NCBI RefSeq assembly: GCF_020667845.1 | Contig: NZ_JAFMPQ010000014.1 | Span: forward strand, 45,321 to 109,320 | Length of the DNA stretch: 64,000 nt | Direction of reading: 5' to 3' | Origin: Cognatishimia sp. F0-27 | GTDB lineage: Bacteria > Pseudomonadota > Alphaproteobacteria > Rhodobacterales > Rhodobacteraceae | In this document: in pieces, positions 45,921-54,938 of the stretch | How the letters are laid out: each line of letters opens with the position of its first letter | How positions within the stretch are numbered: position 1 is the first letter of the stretch | Translations under genes and position numbers: made by a program | Notes under the pieces: generated by a model | Seen by the model: the letters and a program-made list of their open reading frames with translations, nothing else | What the model was told of the DNA's origin: nothing | Databases searched by the model: none

Positions 45921-47345
45921 ATGAGTGACAAACCAATCTACGACGAAATGTGGGGCACCGAAGAGAGTCTTCGTGGCCCCTATCAGGGGTTTCATCAGTG
46001 GTGGGAAGGCGAGGACGTCAAAGGGCTGCGCGCCAAACAACGCGAGGCGGATGAGCTTTTTCGCCTGACCGGCATCACCTTCAACGTCTATGGCCGTGCC
46101 GAGGCCGAAGAACGTCTGATCCCTTTCGACATCATCCCACGCATCATTTCCGGCTATGAATGGCAAAAGCTGTCACGCGGCATCGAACAGCGCGTGCGGG
46201 CGATCAATGCCTTTCTCTATGACATCTATCACCGTCAGGAGATCGTGAAGGCCGGGCGTATCCCGGCGGAGATGATATCGCGGAACGCGGCCTTCCTGCC
46301 GCATATGATCGGGGTGGAGCCGCCCGCAGGGGTCTATACCCATATCGTCGGCATCGATCTGGTGCGCACCGGCGACAACGAGTTCTATGTGCTCGAAGAC
46401 AACGCTCGCACCCCGTCGGGCGTCAGCTACATGCTCGAAAACCGCGAAACCATGCTCCAGATGTTCCCGGAGCTGTTTTCCCGCAATCGCGTGCGCGAGG
46501 TGGAAACCTACCCCGCCGACCTGCGGCGGTCATTGGCCGCCTGTGCGCCAAAGACGGCCGGATCAAGCCCGTGCGTGGCGGTGCTGACACCGGGGATCTA
46601 CAATTCGGCGTATTTCGAACATGCATTCCTGGCCGACAAGATGGGTGTCGAGCTGGTGGAGGGCCATGATCTCCAGATCGTCGATGGTCGTGTCGCCATG
46701 CGCACGACGGAGGGCTACAAGCCGATTGACGTGCTGTATCGGCGCGTGGATGACGATTTCCTCGACCCGCTCAACCTCAATCCGGAAAGCCAGCTTGGGG
46801 TGCCGGGCATCCTCGATGTCTATCGCGCGGGCCGGGTGACAATCGCCAATGCGCCGGGCACCGGCATCGCCGATGATAAGGCGATCTACAGCTACATGCC
46901 CGAGATCGTGGAATTCTATACGGGTGAGCGGCCCTTGCTCGAAAACGTGCCGACATGGCGCTGTTCCGATCCCGAAAGCCTCGCCTATGTGCTCGACAAC
47001 CTGCCCGAGCTCGTGGTCAAGGAGGTGCATGGCTCCGGCGGCTACGGCATGCTGATCGGCCCCACCGCGACCAAGAAGGATCTGGCGGCGTTCCGGCGCA
47101 AGCTGAAGGCGCGGCCCTCCAACTATATCGCACAGCCGACATTGGCCCTCTCCACCTGCCCGATATTCACCCGCGCCGGGCTGAGCCCACGCCACGTGGA
47201 CCTGCGCCCCTTCGTGCTGGTGAGCCCCGAGGGGATCAAGATTACCCCCGGAGGCTTGACACGGGTCGCGCTCAAGAAAGGGTCGCTTGTGGTCAATTCA
47301 AGCCAGGGCGGCGGAACCAAGGACACCTGGGTCTTGGAGGACTGA
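45921..47345 (+). CDS. Circularly permuted type 2 ATP-grasp protein
   Basis: A 474-residue protein of the circularly permuted ATP-grasp family (formerly DUF404/DUF407), predicted to form amide or peptide bonds using ATP. Recognisable segments are SRGIEQRVRAINAFLYDIYH, the ATP-grasp acidic metal loop YVLEDNARTPSGVSYMLENR, and KEVHGSGGYGMLIGP with the lysine and glycine-rich loop. It starts the three-gene operon with the alpha-E and transglutaminase genes (gaps of 6 and 16 bases). Comparative genomics has proposed a peptide-synthesis or protein-modification role; no substrate has been established to my knowledge. Confidence 0.94.
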   Translation: MSDKPIYDEMWGTEESLRGPYQGFHQWWEGEDVKGLRAKQREADELFRLTGITFNVYGRAEAEERLIPFDIIPRIISGYEWQKLSRGIEQRVRAINAFLYDIYHRQEIVKAGRIPAEMISRNAAFLPHMIGVEPPAGVYTHIVGIDLVRTGDNEFYVLEDNARTPSGVSYMLENRETMLQMFPELFSRNRVREVETYPADLRRSLAACAPKTAGSSPCVAVLTPGIYNSAYFEHAFLADKMGVELVEGHDLQIVDGRVAMRTTEGYKPIDVLYRRVDDDFLDPLNLNPESQLGVPGILDVYRAGRVTIANAPGTGIADDKAIYSYMPEIVEFYTGERPLLENVPTWRCSDPESLAYVLDNLPELVVKEVHGSGGYGMLIGPTATKKDLAAFRRKLKARPSNYIAQPTLALSTCPIFTRAGLSPRHVDLRPFVLVSPEGIKITPGGLTRVALKKGSLVVNSSQGGGTKDTWVLED

Positions 47346-47351
47346 CGCGCC

Positions 47352-48296
47352 ATGCTTGGAAGAACCGCCAACGGCCTGTTCTGGATGTATCGTTATCTCG
47401 AACGGGCAGAAAACACCGCGCGCCTGATTGAAACCGGTCAGCGGATCGCGCTCACCCGGCTCGACTCCACCGATGACGAATGGCGCTCCGTGCTCAAGAC
47501 AGCCGGAGTCTTCGACGGATTTGGCCAGCTGCATGACAATGTGACCAAGGACGCGGCCATCGACTGGCTCCTGCGCGCGCGCGACAACCCGTCTTCGGTC
47601 TATTCCTGCATCTGCGCCGCACGCCAGAATGCCCGCTCCGTGCGGACCGCGCTCACCGGCGAAGTCTGGGAAGCGGTCAACCGCATTTACATGAGCGCGC
47701 AGGATGTTCTGGCGCGCAAGGTCAGCGAACGCGACCTGCCCAAGGTGCTGGGGCAAATCCGGCAGGGCACGGCCCTCGTGCGCGGCTCCACGCTGGGCAC
47801 GATGCTGCGGAATGACTTTTTCGACTTCGCCCGCATCGGCACCTTTCTCGAACGTGCGGACCAGACCGCGCGCATCCTCGATGTGAAATACTACGTGCTG
47901 CTGCCCTCGGTGCGGTCCGTCGGCTCCAGCATCGACAATGTGCAATGGGAGATCATCCTGCGGTCGGTCTCCGCGCGGGGCGGCTTTCGCGTCGCTTATG
48001 ACAATGCCTACGATCCCAAGGACATTGCGCGGTTCCTGATCCTCGACGGGCGCATGCCGCGCTCCTTGCAGTTCTGCCTCAGCAAGCTTGACAGCAACCT
48101 GACCTTCCTCGCCAACACCTACGGCACGGAGCCGGCGCCGGCGCTGCTGAAGGTGCGCGACATGCGGCGCGGCTATCTCGACCAGGATATCGAGCACATC
48201 TTCGAATTGGGCCTGCACGAATTCCTGCAGACGGTGCTGAATGATCTCGCGGGGCTCGGGCGCCAGATCGAAGTCGATTACCGGTTTTACGAATAG
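47352..48296 (+). CDS. Alpha-E domain protein
   Basis: A 314-residue, mainly helical alpha-E protein (formerly DUF403). The family hallmark at the N-terminus is LGRTANGLFWMYRYLERAEN, and NDFFDFARIGTFLERADQTA repeats a similar motif in the middle. Its biochemical function is unknown. It nearly always accompanies a circularly permuted ATP-grasp protein, and here it follows that gene by six bases. The repeated ER(A/T) helices suggest an internally duplicated helical scaffold, which is inference. Confidence 0.94.
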   Translation: MLGRTANGLFWMYRYLERAENTARLIETGQRIALTRLDSTDDEWRSVLKTAGVFDGFGQLHDNVTKDAAIDWLLRARDNPSSVYSCICAARQNARSVRTALTGEVWEAVNRIYMSAQDVLARKVSERDLPKVLGQIRQGTALVRGSTLGTMLRNDFFDFARIGTFLERADQTARILDVKYYVLLPSVRSVGSSIDNVQWEIILRSVSARGGFRVAYDNAYDPKDIARFLILDGRMPRSLQFCLSKLDSNLTFLANTYGTEPAPALLKVRDMRRGYLDQDIEHIFELGLHEFLQTVLNDLAGLGRQIEVDYRFYE

Positions 48297-48312
48297 GCGG
48301 GTGGAAACAGAT

Positions 48313-49113
48313 ATGAAGCTGACCATTTCTCACGTGACCCGCTACCGCTTCGAAGCGCCAGTGCCCTACGGGCTGCAACAGCTTCGAAAGACGCCCAAGG
48401 CAACCCGGCATCAGACCATCGAGGAGTGGAAGACGGTGGTCGAGGGAGGGCGGATAGACCTCGAATATGACGATCATCACAACAACCATGTCCATCTTGT
48501 CCGCTTCGAGAAAGGCACGCAGGAGCTGCTGATCCGCTGTGAAGGGCTGGTCAGCATGGTCGAAGGCCACGGCGTTGTAGGACCGCATCGCGGCCCCGCG
48601 CCTCTGTGGCTCTACAGTCATGAAACCGAGCGCACCAAGCCCGGACCGGGCGTGCGTGCGCTGCTCAAGGATCTGGAGCCTGCGGAGAATGATCTCGCCC
48701 GGTTGCACGGGCTGATGGCGGCGATCCACGCGGCGGTGGCCTATGAGGTTGGCGCGTCCGAGTCGGACTGGACCGCCGAAGACGCGCTGTCCGCCGGGCG
48801 CGGCGTATGTCAGGACCACACCCATGTCTTTCTCGCCGCCGCGCGGCGTCTCGGCTATCCTGCGCGCTATGTTTCGGGCTACCTCATGCTGGATGATCGG
48901 GTCGAGCAGGACGCGATGCATGCCTGGGCCGAGGCGCATGTGGACGGGTTGGGATGGGTCGGCTTTGACGTCTCCAACGGCATGTCCCCCGACCAACGCT
49001 ATGTCCGGGTCGCCACGGGTCTGGACTATCGCGACGCCGCCCCGGTGACCGGCGCGGTGTTTGGCGGCGCCGCCGAAGCGCTTGACGTGCAAATCGCCGT
49101 GGCACAGCAGTAG
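48313..49113 (+). CDS. Transglutaminase-like cysteine peptidase family protein
   Basis: A 266-residue transglutaminase-fold protein. An N-terminal beta domain (MKLTISHVTRYRFEAPVPYG) typical of the bacterial family precedes the catalytic core. The triad can be placed as Cys166 (GRGVCQDHTH), His203 (MHAWAEAHV) and Asp219 (VGFDVSNG). It may hydrolyse or transfer peptide amide bonds made by the ATP-grasp partner. The start at 48313 is 16 bases after the alpha-E stop. Many related operons continue with an Anbu-type peptidase gene; none is visible here. Confidence 0.94.
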   Translation: MKLTISHVTRYRFEAPVPYGLQQLRKTPKATRHQTIEEWKTVVEGGRIDLEYDDHHNNHVHLVRFEKGTQELLIRCEGLVSMVEGHGVVGPHRGPAPLWLYSHETERTKPGPGVRALLKDLEPAENDLARLHGLMAAIHAAVAYEVGASESDWTAEDALSAGRGVCQDHTHVFLAAARRLGYPARYVSGYLMLDDRVEQDAMHAWAEAHVDGLGWVGFDVSNGMSPDQRYVRVATGLDYRDAAPVTGAVFGGAAEALDVQIAVAQQ

Positions 49114-49685
49114 CATATCGAAACCGCACCCCAACCGGGCCCCGCTGCCGGTTGGCACCCAAAGCAGGCAATGCGACCGGAACGGATCGTCGGCAGGATG
49201 CCCATGCCGCGCCTCTGCGCCTTTCCGACGGCGGTGCCGAAGCGGAGCGTGGCATCATCCCGCGCGCCGGTCGATTGCGCGTGGGAAGCCGTCGCTCTGG
49301 CATCGGCCCGCGCGAATGCGCGGGGCGGGCGTTGAAACCCCGACGAAGCTGGGGGAGGGCCTCCAGACCGCGCAAAACCACCGCGCCACAGCCGGGGGAT
49401 ACCCCCGTGGAACCGGCGTATGCTTGCGGCGGGGGTAGGCCCCGGTCGGTCCGATGTTTGAAGCACACGCGAGGGCCGCGCGCGCCGTGTCGTTTTGTGT
49501 TGCGTTGCTCGTTTCGAGGGATGTTGCGAGCCATGCCGGGGGCTCTGCGCGCAGGTTGCCGCGGTCGGCCTGCAACCGGGCGCGGCGGCCCCGGTCCGCC
49601 CGGCACGCGGTAATCTGCGATCCTCTCTGGCGCGCGCGCGCCAGATGCGCTCAGATGCCGTCATGGTTTCATCAATGGCGCATAC
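49114..49685. other. 572-base gap with no recognisable gene
   Basis: This GC-rich stretch lies between the transglutaminase gene and the LysR gene. Open frames on both strands are arginine-, proline- and alanine-rich shadows without ribosome binding sites or known motifs. I looked for an Anbu-type peptidase or a remnant of one (an N-terminal TTY-type start or GxxGD motifs) and saw none. No promoter, terminator or RNA gene stands out. Confidence 0.5.
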
Positions 49686-50663
49686 ATGATCCAGCCGGAC
49701 GATCTGAGCTTGAAATGGCTCGCATCCTTCCGGGCCGTGCTGCGCTGTGGCTCGATCCGGGGCGCGGCGGATCGGCTTGGCCTTGTGCCCAGCACTGTGT
49801 CCTATCACATCGCCCGGCTCGAAGCGGTGACTGGCGTTGCGCTGCTGACAGAGGAGCGTCCCGTCACGCCCACTTTCGAGGGCGAAGCGCTGCTGGCCTG
49901 CGCCGACGAGGCTTTCGCGGCGTTGGAGCGCGGTCTTTTCCGGCTGTCTGCGCCGCGCCTGTCCGGCTACGCCCAAACGATCCAGATTGCCGCCATCGAG
50001 GATCTCGATGCCGATGTGGTGCCAGCCCTGTCACACGCTCTGAAGGCCCGGCTTCCGGCTTGCGGATTGGTGTTTACCACCCGCCCGAGTCACGAGATCC
50101 GGCGCATGGTGGCCAATGGCGAGGCCCATATCGGGATAGCGGCCGAAACCGGAGAGCAACAGGCCTTTGCCGGCGAGGTCCGGCTGTTGCACGATCCCTT
50201 CATCCTCGTGGCGCCGGCGGAGGCGGGGCTGGACGCGCAAACCCTGCTCGCGGGCGGCTCGGGTCTGCGTTTCTTGCGCTACGGGGCCGGGCAATACATG
50301 CGCCGCCGTATCGACGCGGAACTGGCGCGCCGCCGTATCGCGCTTGCTCCGGCCGAAGAATATGACAGCAGCGCCGCCATTCTTGGCACCATCGCAACCG
50401 GCGGGGCCTGGACCATCACGACGGCGTTGAACTATGCGCGCCTGTCCCGGCTGCACGGGGCTTTGCGCCCGATGGCCTTGCCCAAAGGGGCGTTTTCGCG
50501 CCGGATCGCGCTGTTTCATACACCATCCTTCCCGCAGGAACTGGCGATATTGGTGCGCGGCCTGATGGTGCCCATGCTGATCGAGCGGGTCATCACCCCG
50601 ACCCGGAAACAGGCACCATGGTTGGGTGACAGCTTTGCCATCGACTCCGCGGCCATGCTCTGA
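49686..50663 (+). CDS. LysR family transcriptional regulator
   Basis: A 325-residue LysR-type regulator. The helix-turn-helix is GSIRGAADRLGLVPSTVSYH in the first 45 residues, followed by the linker helix and an effector-binding domain (QIAAIEDLDADVVPALSHAL). It is unusual in saying SYH instead of the common S-Q-x-I-x-x-L recognition helix. The last 31 residues are encoded by DNA that recurs, diverged, just downstream (separate entry). Its target is unclear: neither neighbour is divergently arranged, and accA downstream is convergent. Confidence 0.9.
   Translation: MIQPDDLSLKWLASFRAVLRCGSIRGAADRLGLVPSTVSYHIARLEAVTGVALLTEERPVTPTFEGEALLACADEAFAALERGLFRLSAPRLSGYAQTIQIAAIEDLDADVVPALSHALKARLPACGLVFTTRPSHEIRRMVANGEAHIGIAAETGEQQAFAGEVRLLHDPFILVAPAEAGLDAQTLLAGGSGLRFLRYGAGQYMRRRIDAELARRRIALAPAEEYDSSAAILGTIATGGAWTITTALNYARLSRLHGALRPMALPKGAFSRRIALFHTPSFPQELAILVRGLMVPMLIERVITPTRKQAPWLGDSFAIDSAAML
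50567..50652 (+). repeat. Direct repeat, copy 1 (3' end of LysR gene)
   Basis: These 86 bases at the end of the LysR coding region match 50714-50799 at 70 of 86 positions without gaps. The two copies are 147 bases apart, a multiple of three. The most conserved part is CCCCGACCCGGAAACAGGCA followed by ATGGTTGGGT. In copy 1 it encodes VPMLIERVITPTRKQAPWLG and the following DSFAIDSAA. Confidence 0.75.
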
Positions 50664-50713
50664 TCGGGGGCCTTGGTGGCTGGCGGTCAGCCGCTGCCAA
50701 GGCGCGGGTCGAC

Positions 50714-50799
50714 GGTGCCCATGCCGATTGCGCGCACCCCGACCCCGACCCGGAAACAGGCACTATGGTTGGGTCACAGACTGGCCATCGACGCGGCGG
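50714..50799 (+). repeat. Direct repeat, copy 2 (downstream of LysR gene)
   Basis: The diverged copy of the LysR 3' end lies between the LysR stop and accA. Read in the same frame it gives VPMPIARTPTPTRKQALWLG then HRLAIDAAV, so the reading frame has survived even though the copy is outside the gene. It may be the stub of an old tandem duplication of the regulator, or evidence that an earlier LysR protein was longer. Confidence 0.7.
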
Positions 50800-50852
50800 T
50801 CGTGCCCTCCGTGCGCGCGCGGACGGGCTTGCTCTGCCGGTGCCGGAGCGGG

Positions 50853-51815
50853 CTAGGCGGCGAGACCCTTGGAGCCAATGTTGAGGTATTTCCGCCGCCG
50901 GTCCGCGATCAGCTGGGCCGCATCGCGCTCGTCGAATTCCGACAGCATGGTGTTCAACATTGACTTGACCGCCGCCATGGTCGCAGCGGGGTCGCGATGC
51001 GCGCCGCCGAGCGGCTCCGGGATGATCCGGTCCGCCACACCGAGCTTGAGCAGGTCCTGTGCCGTCAGGCGCAGCGCTTCGGCGGCTTCGCGCATTTTCT
51101 CCGCGTCCTTCCAAAGGATCGATGCGCAGCCTTCGGGCGAGATCACCGAATAGACGGAATGCTCCAGCATCGCGACCCGGTTCGCCGTCGCGAAGGCTAC
51201 CGCGCCGCCGGACCCGCCCTCGCCGATCACAACCGACACCAGCGGCACGCCGATGCGCAGGCAGGCCTCTGTCGAGCGGGCGATCGCCTCGGACTGCCCG
51301 CGTTCCTCGGCGCCCTTGCCCGGATAGGCCCCGGGCGTGTCGATCAGCGTAACCACCGGCAGGCCGAACCGGCCTGCCATCTCCATCAGGCGGATCGCCT
51401 TGCGATAGCCTTCGGGTCGCGCCATGCCGAAATTCCGGGACAGCCGCGATTGCGTGTCATGCCCCTTTTCATGGCCGATCACCATGACCGGCCGGTCATC
51501 GAGCCGTGCAAGCCCGCCCATCACCGCCTGATCGTCGGCAAAGCCGCGGTCGCCGGCCAGCGGTGTATATTCGGTGAACAGCGCTTCGATATAGTCTTTG
51601 CAATGCGGGCGCTGCGGATGCCGCGCCACCTGGCATTTGCGCCACGGGGTCAGCTTGCCGTAAAGCTCCGCAAGAAGCGTCGCCGCCTTGGCATCGAGCG
51701 CGGCGGCTTCCTCTTCCACATCCATCTCGTCATTGCCCCGCGCCATGGCGCGCAGCTCTTCTGCCTTGCCTTCAATCTCGGCCAGCGGTCTCTCGAAATC
51801 GAGGTAATGGGTCAT
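50853..51815 (-). CDS. accA: Acetyl-CoA carboxylase carboxyltransferase subunit alpha
   Basis: The alpha half of the carboxyltransferase that, with AccD, moves CO2 from carboxybiotin to acetyl-CoA to give malonyl-CoA for fatty acid synthesis. The protein is 320 residues. Visible are [19 protein letters not shown] at the N-terminus, [48 protein letters not shown] and [13 protein letters not shown], all diagnostic. The start at 51815 has AAAGG upstream; the 11 extra in-frame codons are not conserved in style. It is transcribed towards the LysR gene. Confidence 0.97.
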   Translation of the reverse strand: MTHYLDFERPLAEIEGKAEELRAMARGNDEMDVEEEAAALDAKAATLLAELYGKLTPWRKCQVARHPQRPHCKDYIEALFTEYTPLAGDRGFADDQAVMGGLARLDDRPVMVIGHEKGHDTQSRLSRNFGMARPEGYRKAIRLMEMAGRFGLPVVTLIDTPGAYPGKGAEERGQSEAIARSTEACLRIGVPLVSVVIGEGGSGGAVAFATANRVAMLEHSVYSVISPEGCASILWKDAEKMREAAEALRLTAQDLLKLGVADRIIPEPLGGAHRDPAATMAAVKSMLNTMLSEFDERDAAQLIADRRRKYLNIGSKGLAA

Positions 51816-51895
51816 GGGAAGCCTTTCGAACGCAGCGTATCGACGCAACTCTTACCCGGTATATGGCGTGGCGGGGCGGCGGATGCAATCGTCCC

Positions 51896-52489
51896 TCACA
51901 GCGCAAAGACCAACAGCATCGAGGCCACAAGCAGTCCCGCCATCGACCAGTTGAACAGCTGCAAGCGCCGTGGCGTGGTCAGAAACCGCCGGATCTGCCG
52001 GCCCAACGTGACCCATGTGGTTGTCGAGATGCACCCCATGGCCGCATAGGTTCCCGCCACCCAGAGCACGGCCCCGAACTCCCGGCCGGGAGCAAAGAGC
52101 GTGATTGCGCTCAAGGCCATGGACCACGCCTTCGGGTTGACCCACTGGAACGCACAGGCTTCCACAAAGCGCAACGGGCGCGCGCCCGCCGCCGCTTCCC
52201 CCGGTGCCGCGGCATGGGCAATCCTCCAGGCCAGCCAAAGCAGATACGCCACCGACAGCACCGTCAGCAGCGTGCGCGCCAGCGGAACCGCGTCGAAGAG
52301 AGCCATCACCCCCAGCCCGACCGGCAGGATCATCAGCGGGAACCCGAGGCCCACACCGAACATGTGCGGCACCGACCGCACGAAACCGAAATTGGCTCCC
52401 GATGCCATCAGCATCAGGTTGTTGGGCCCCGGCGTGATGACCGAAGACAGGGCAAAGAGTGCCAGCGCAGTGAAGATTTCCGGTGTCAT
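51896..52489 (-). CDS. LysE family amino-acid exporter
   Basis: A 197-residue inner-membrane protein with six predicted helices. The LysE/RhtB signature is clear at the start (LFALSSVITPGPNNLMLMAS), with VEACAFQWVNPKAWSMAL in the middle. The family exports amino acids or related metabolites by proton antiport. It is divergent from an Lrp-type regulator across 73 bases, the classic arrangement in which the regulator senses the exported amino acid. Confidence 0.94.
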   Translation of the reverse strand: MTPEIFTALALFALSSVITPGPNNLMLMASGANFGFVRSVPHMFGVGLGFPLMILPVGLGVMALFDAVPLARTLLTVLSVAYLLWLAWRIAHAAAPGEAAAGARPLRFVEACAFQWVNPKAWSMALSAITLFAPGREFGAVLWVAGTYAAMGCISTTTWVTLGRQIRRFLTTPRRLQLFNWSMAGLLVASMLLVFAL

Positions 52490-52562
52490 GCCGCACAATT
52501 TGGCGGAGAAGTGCCGGTGAAGGCTTGCGAAAACGCCTTATTGCGCGGCATCCTTGCAACTA

Positions 52563-53015
52563 ATGATCGATCTTGACGATATTGACCGCAAGATATTGCG
52601 CGTCCTCTCCCGCGATGGCCGGATCAGCAACCTCGCGCTGGCCGAAACCGTGGGCCTGTCGCCCTCCGCTTGCCTGCGCCGGGTGGCCGCGCTCGAAAAG
52701 TCAGGGGTCATCGCGGGCTACCGGGCGGTGCTGTCGCCCGACAAGATGGGCATCGGCTTTGTCGCCTACATCACCGTTGGGCTGAACACCCACACGAAAT
52801 CCGCACAGGAAGCCTTTGAACGCGCCATTTCCCGCGCCTCGGAGGTCCGCGAATGCCACAATATCACCGGAACCGTCGAATACCTGCTGCGGGTCGAGGC
52901 CCGGGACCTCGCGGCCTACAAGCATTTCCATACCGAAGTGCTCGGCACCTTGCCGCAGGTGAACGCGATCACCTCCTATGTGGTGATGGGCAGCCCGAAG
53001 GATGACCGCGCCTGA
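52563..53015 (+). CDS. Lrp/AsnC family transcriptional regulator
   Basis: A 150-residue regulator. The N-terminal helix-turn-helix is LDDIDRKILRVLSRDGRISN followed by LALAETVGLSPSACLRRV, and the C-terminal RAM effector domain includes VRECHNITGTVEYLLRVEA. I take the ATG at 52563, because the TTG nine bases upstream adds only MQL. It probably controls the divergent LysE exporter and itself from the 73-base gap. Short TTGC/GCAA arms occur in the gap but are too weak to call as an operator. Confidence 0.92.
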   Translation: MIDLDDIDRKILRVLSRDGRISNLALAETVGLSPSACLRRVAALEKSGVIAGYRAVLSPDKMGIGFVAYITVGLNTHTKSAQEAFERAISRASEVRECHNITGTVEYLLRVEARDLAAYKHFHTEVLGTLPQVNAITSYVVMGSPKDDRA

Positions 53016-53027
53016 GCGCGGCGGTGC

Positions 53028-54182
53028 TCAGGGCGCGGCCTGCGCCACAGCCGTTGAGAGCATGTCCGGCCCGACATCGGCAAAGCGCGCGGCCCCAAGC
53101 TGGCCAAGCGCGCGGACAAGCTCCAGTTCGAGGATCTCGAAGGCACGCGCCGCGCCCGCCGCCCCGCCTGCGCCCACGCCAAAGGCGAGCGCCCGCCCGG
53201 CGAGGGTAAAATCCGCGCCCAACGCCTTGGCGCGCAACAGATCGGCGCCGCGCCGGATGCCACTGTCGAGCAGCACCGTCATCTGTCCGCCAAGCGCGCG
53301 CACAATCGGCGGCAACGCCTCGATCGTCGGCGGGCCGAAGGCCACCTGCCGCCCGCCATGGTTCGACACGACGATCCCGTCGCACCCGATTTCGGCGCAG
53401 CGCAGCGCATCCTGCGGGTGCAGGATCCCCTTCACCAGAAGCCGGCCTTTCCAGCGGTCCCGCAGGCGCGCGAGATCGTCCCAGGTGAACCCGGGCGTGA
53501 TCAGCGTCTTTTGCACCTCCGCATAGGAGGTCGCGCTCTGAAGCAGATCGGCGTAATTGGCCACGTTCGGCGTGCCATGGCGGAGGCTGGTGAGCGACCA
53601 GCGTGGTTTGAGCGCGCATTGCAGGACGACGTCGGGCGTAAACCGGAACGGCACGGCCAGACGGTTGCGAATGTCGCGGTCCCGCTTGCCCGCGGCGGGC
53701 ACATCGGCCGTCACCATCATCACCGGATAGCCCGCGGTCTCGGCCCGGACGACCAGCCCTTCGGTGACATCGGCATCGCTGGACACGTAAAGCTGGAACC
53801 AGCCGTTGCCATCGGCGGCTTCCGCCAGCGTCTCAAGCGGGGTCGATGCGGCGGAAGAGGCCGTGTAGGGGATGTTACGGGCCTTGCACAAGCGCGCCAG
53901 CATCACATCCGCTCCGGGCCAGAAGGCGTTGAGCATCCCGATGGGGGCCATGCCGAAGGGCGCGGCAAACGCCTGCCCGAAAAGCCGCAGCCCCGTGTCG
54001 ATCTGCCCGACATCACGCATGTAGCGCGGGGTCAGTTCCACCTCTTCAAAGGCGGCGCTGTTGCGGCGCAGGTTGCGTTCGCTTTCCGCGCCGCCATCCA
54101 CCAGATCAAAGGCAAAGCGCGGAATGCGCCGCCGGGCCATGGCGCGAAGATCGTCGATGGAGGCCGCGCGGTCCAGCCGCAT
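53028..54182 (-). CDS. FMN-dependent alpha-hydroxy-acid oxidase/dehydrogenase (LldD-like)
   Basis: A 384-residue flavoenzyme of the L-lactate dehydrogenase / glycolate oxidase / mandelate dehydrogenase family. The active-site histidine is His275 in GIVVSNHGGRQ, followed by the FMN-binding LLDSGIRRGADLLRAKALGA. The N-terminal IPRFAFDLVDGGAESERNLR and APIGMLNAFWPGAD are typical. It is the last gene of the leftward operon and is coupled to the preceding SDR by a one-base TGATG overlap. If the SDRs belong to a deoxy-sugar-acid pathway that yields lactate, this enzyme would convert it to pyruvate; that is inference. Confidence 0.93.
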   Translation of the reverse strand: MRLDRAASIDDLRAMARRRIPRFAFDLVDGGAESERNLRRNSAAFEEVELTPRYMRDVGQIDTGLRLFGQAFAAPFGMAPIGMLNAFWPGADVMLARLCKARNIPYTASSAASTPLETLAEAADGNGWFQLYVSSDADVTEGLVVRAETAGYPVMMVTADVPAAGKRDRDIRNRLAVPFRFTPDVVLQCALKPRWSLTSLRHGTPNVANYADLLQSATSYAEVQKTLITPGFTWDDLARLRDRWKGRLLVKGILHPQDALRCAEIGCDGIVVSNHGGRQVAFGPPTIEALPPIVRALGGQMTVLLDSGIRRGADLLRAKALGADFTLAGRALAFGVGAGGAAGAARAFEILELELVRALGQLGAARFADVGPDMLSTAVAQAAP

Positions 54183-54928
54183 CAGATCGACCACCCGCCA
54201 TCGACCGCAATCGCCTGCCCGGTGGTGAAGCCCGCCAGATCACCGGCGAGGTAACACACCATCTCGGCGATCTCTTCCGGCTGGCCAAGCCGCCCCATGG
54301 GTTGACGATCCTTGAAGGCGGCAAGCGCAGCCTCGAAATCGCCGGTCGCCGCAAGCCTGTCATTCAGCGACGGGCTCTGCACCGTGCCGGGGCAGATCGC
54401 GTTGCAGCGGATGCCCTGTTTGACGAAATCCGCGGCGATCGACTTGGTCATGCCGATGATCGCGGCCTTGGAGGCGCCATAGGCAAAGCGCCGCGGCGCG
54501 CCTTTCTCGCTCGACACGATGGACGCGATATTGACGATCGACCCGCCGCCCTTTTCCAGCATCCCCGGCAAGACCGTGCGTGTCACCTGGAACAGCGCCT
54601 TGGCATTGAGGTCGAAGGACCTGTCCCAAACCGTGTCGTCGCAATCGAGAATCGTGCCATCATGCACCCAGCCTGCGCAATTCACGAGGATGTCGAGCGG
54701 CGGCAGCGACGCGACGAGCGCCTGCACGGCGGCGTTGTCCATCACGTCGAGCCGCCTGCCGGTGATTGCCGGGTGGCTCGCGTCCAGCGTGGCGAGCGGC
54801 TCTTCGGCGATGTCGGTGGCGATCACCGTCGCCCCGCGCGCGGCCAGCGCCTCGGCAGAGGCGCGCCCGATCCCGTTTGCCGCGGCCGTCACCAGCGCGG
54901 TCTTTCCTGTCAAACTCTGTTCCATCAT
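54182..54928 (-). CDS. SDR oxidoreductase, BDH2/keto-deoxy-fuconate dehydrogenase-like
   Basis: A 248-residue classical short-chain dehydrogenase. The cofactor motif is TAAANGIGRA (TAAA replaces the usual TGGS/TGAA), the second motif is VNCAGWVHDGTILDCDD, and the active site is YGASK, with C-terminal CPGTVQSPSL and TGQAIAVDGGWSI. From memory this layout is strikingly like mammalian BDH2/DHRS6 and bacterial 2-keto-3-deoxy-L-fuconate dehydrogenases. The start at 54928 has AAAGGA five bases upstream. It lies 10 bases after the next SDR and is coupled to the alpha-hydroxy-acid oxidase. Confidence 0.92.
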   Translation of the reverse strand: MMEQSLTGKTALVTAAANGIGRASAEALAARGATVIATDIAEEPLATLDASHPAITGRRLDVMDNAAVQALVASLPPLDILVNCAGWVHDGTILDCDDTVWDRSFDLNAKALFQVTRTVLPGMLEKGGGSIVNIASIVSSEKGAPRRFAYGASKAAIIGMTKSIAADFVKQGIRCNAICPGTVQSPSLNDRLAATGDFEAALAAFKDRQPMGRLGQPEEIAEMVCYLAGDLAGFTTGQAIAVDGGWSI

Positions 54929-54938
54929 GTCTGTCCTT

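Noticed and set aside
49152..49613. A 153-codon plus-strand open frame after the transglutaminase gene, as a possible Anbu peptidase
   Set aside because: The composition is Arg/Gly/Pro-rich with no Ntn-hydrolase motif, and there is no ribosome binding site.
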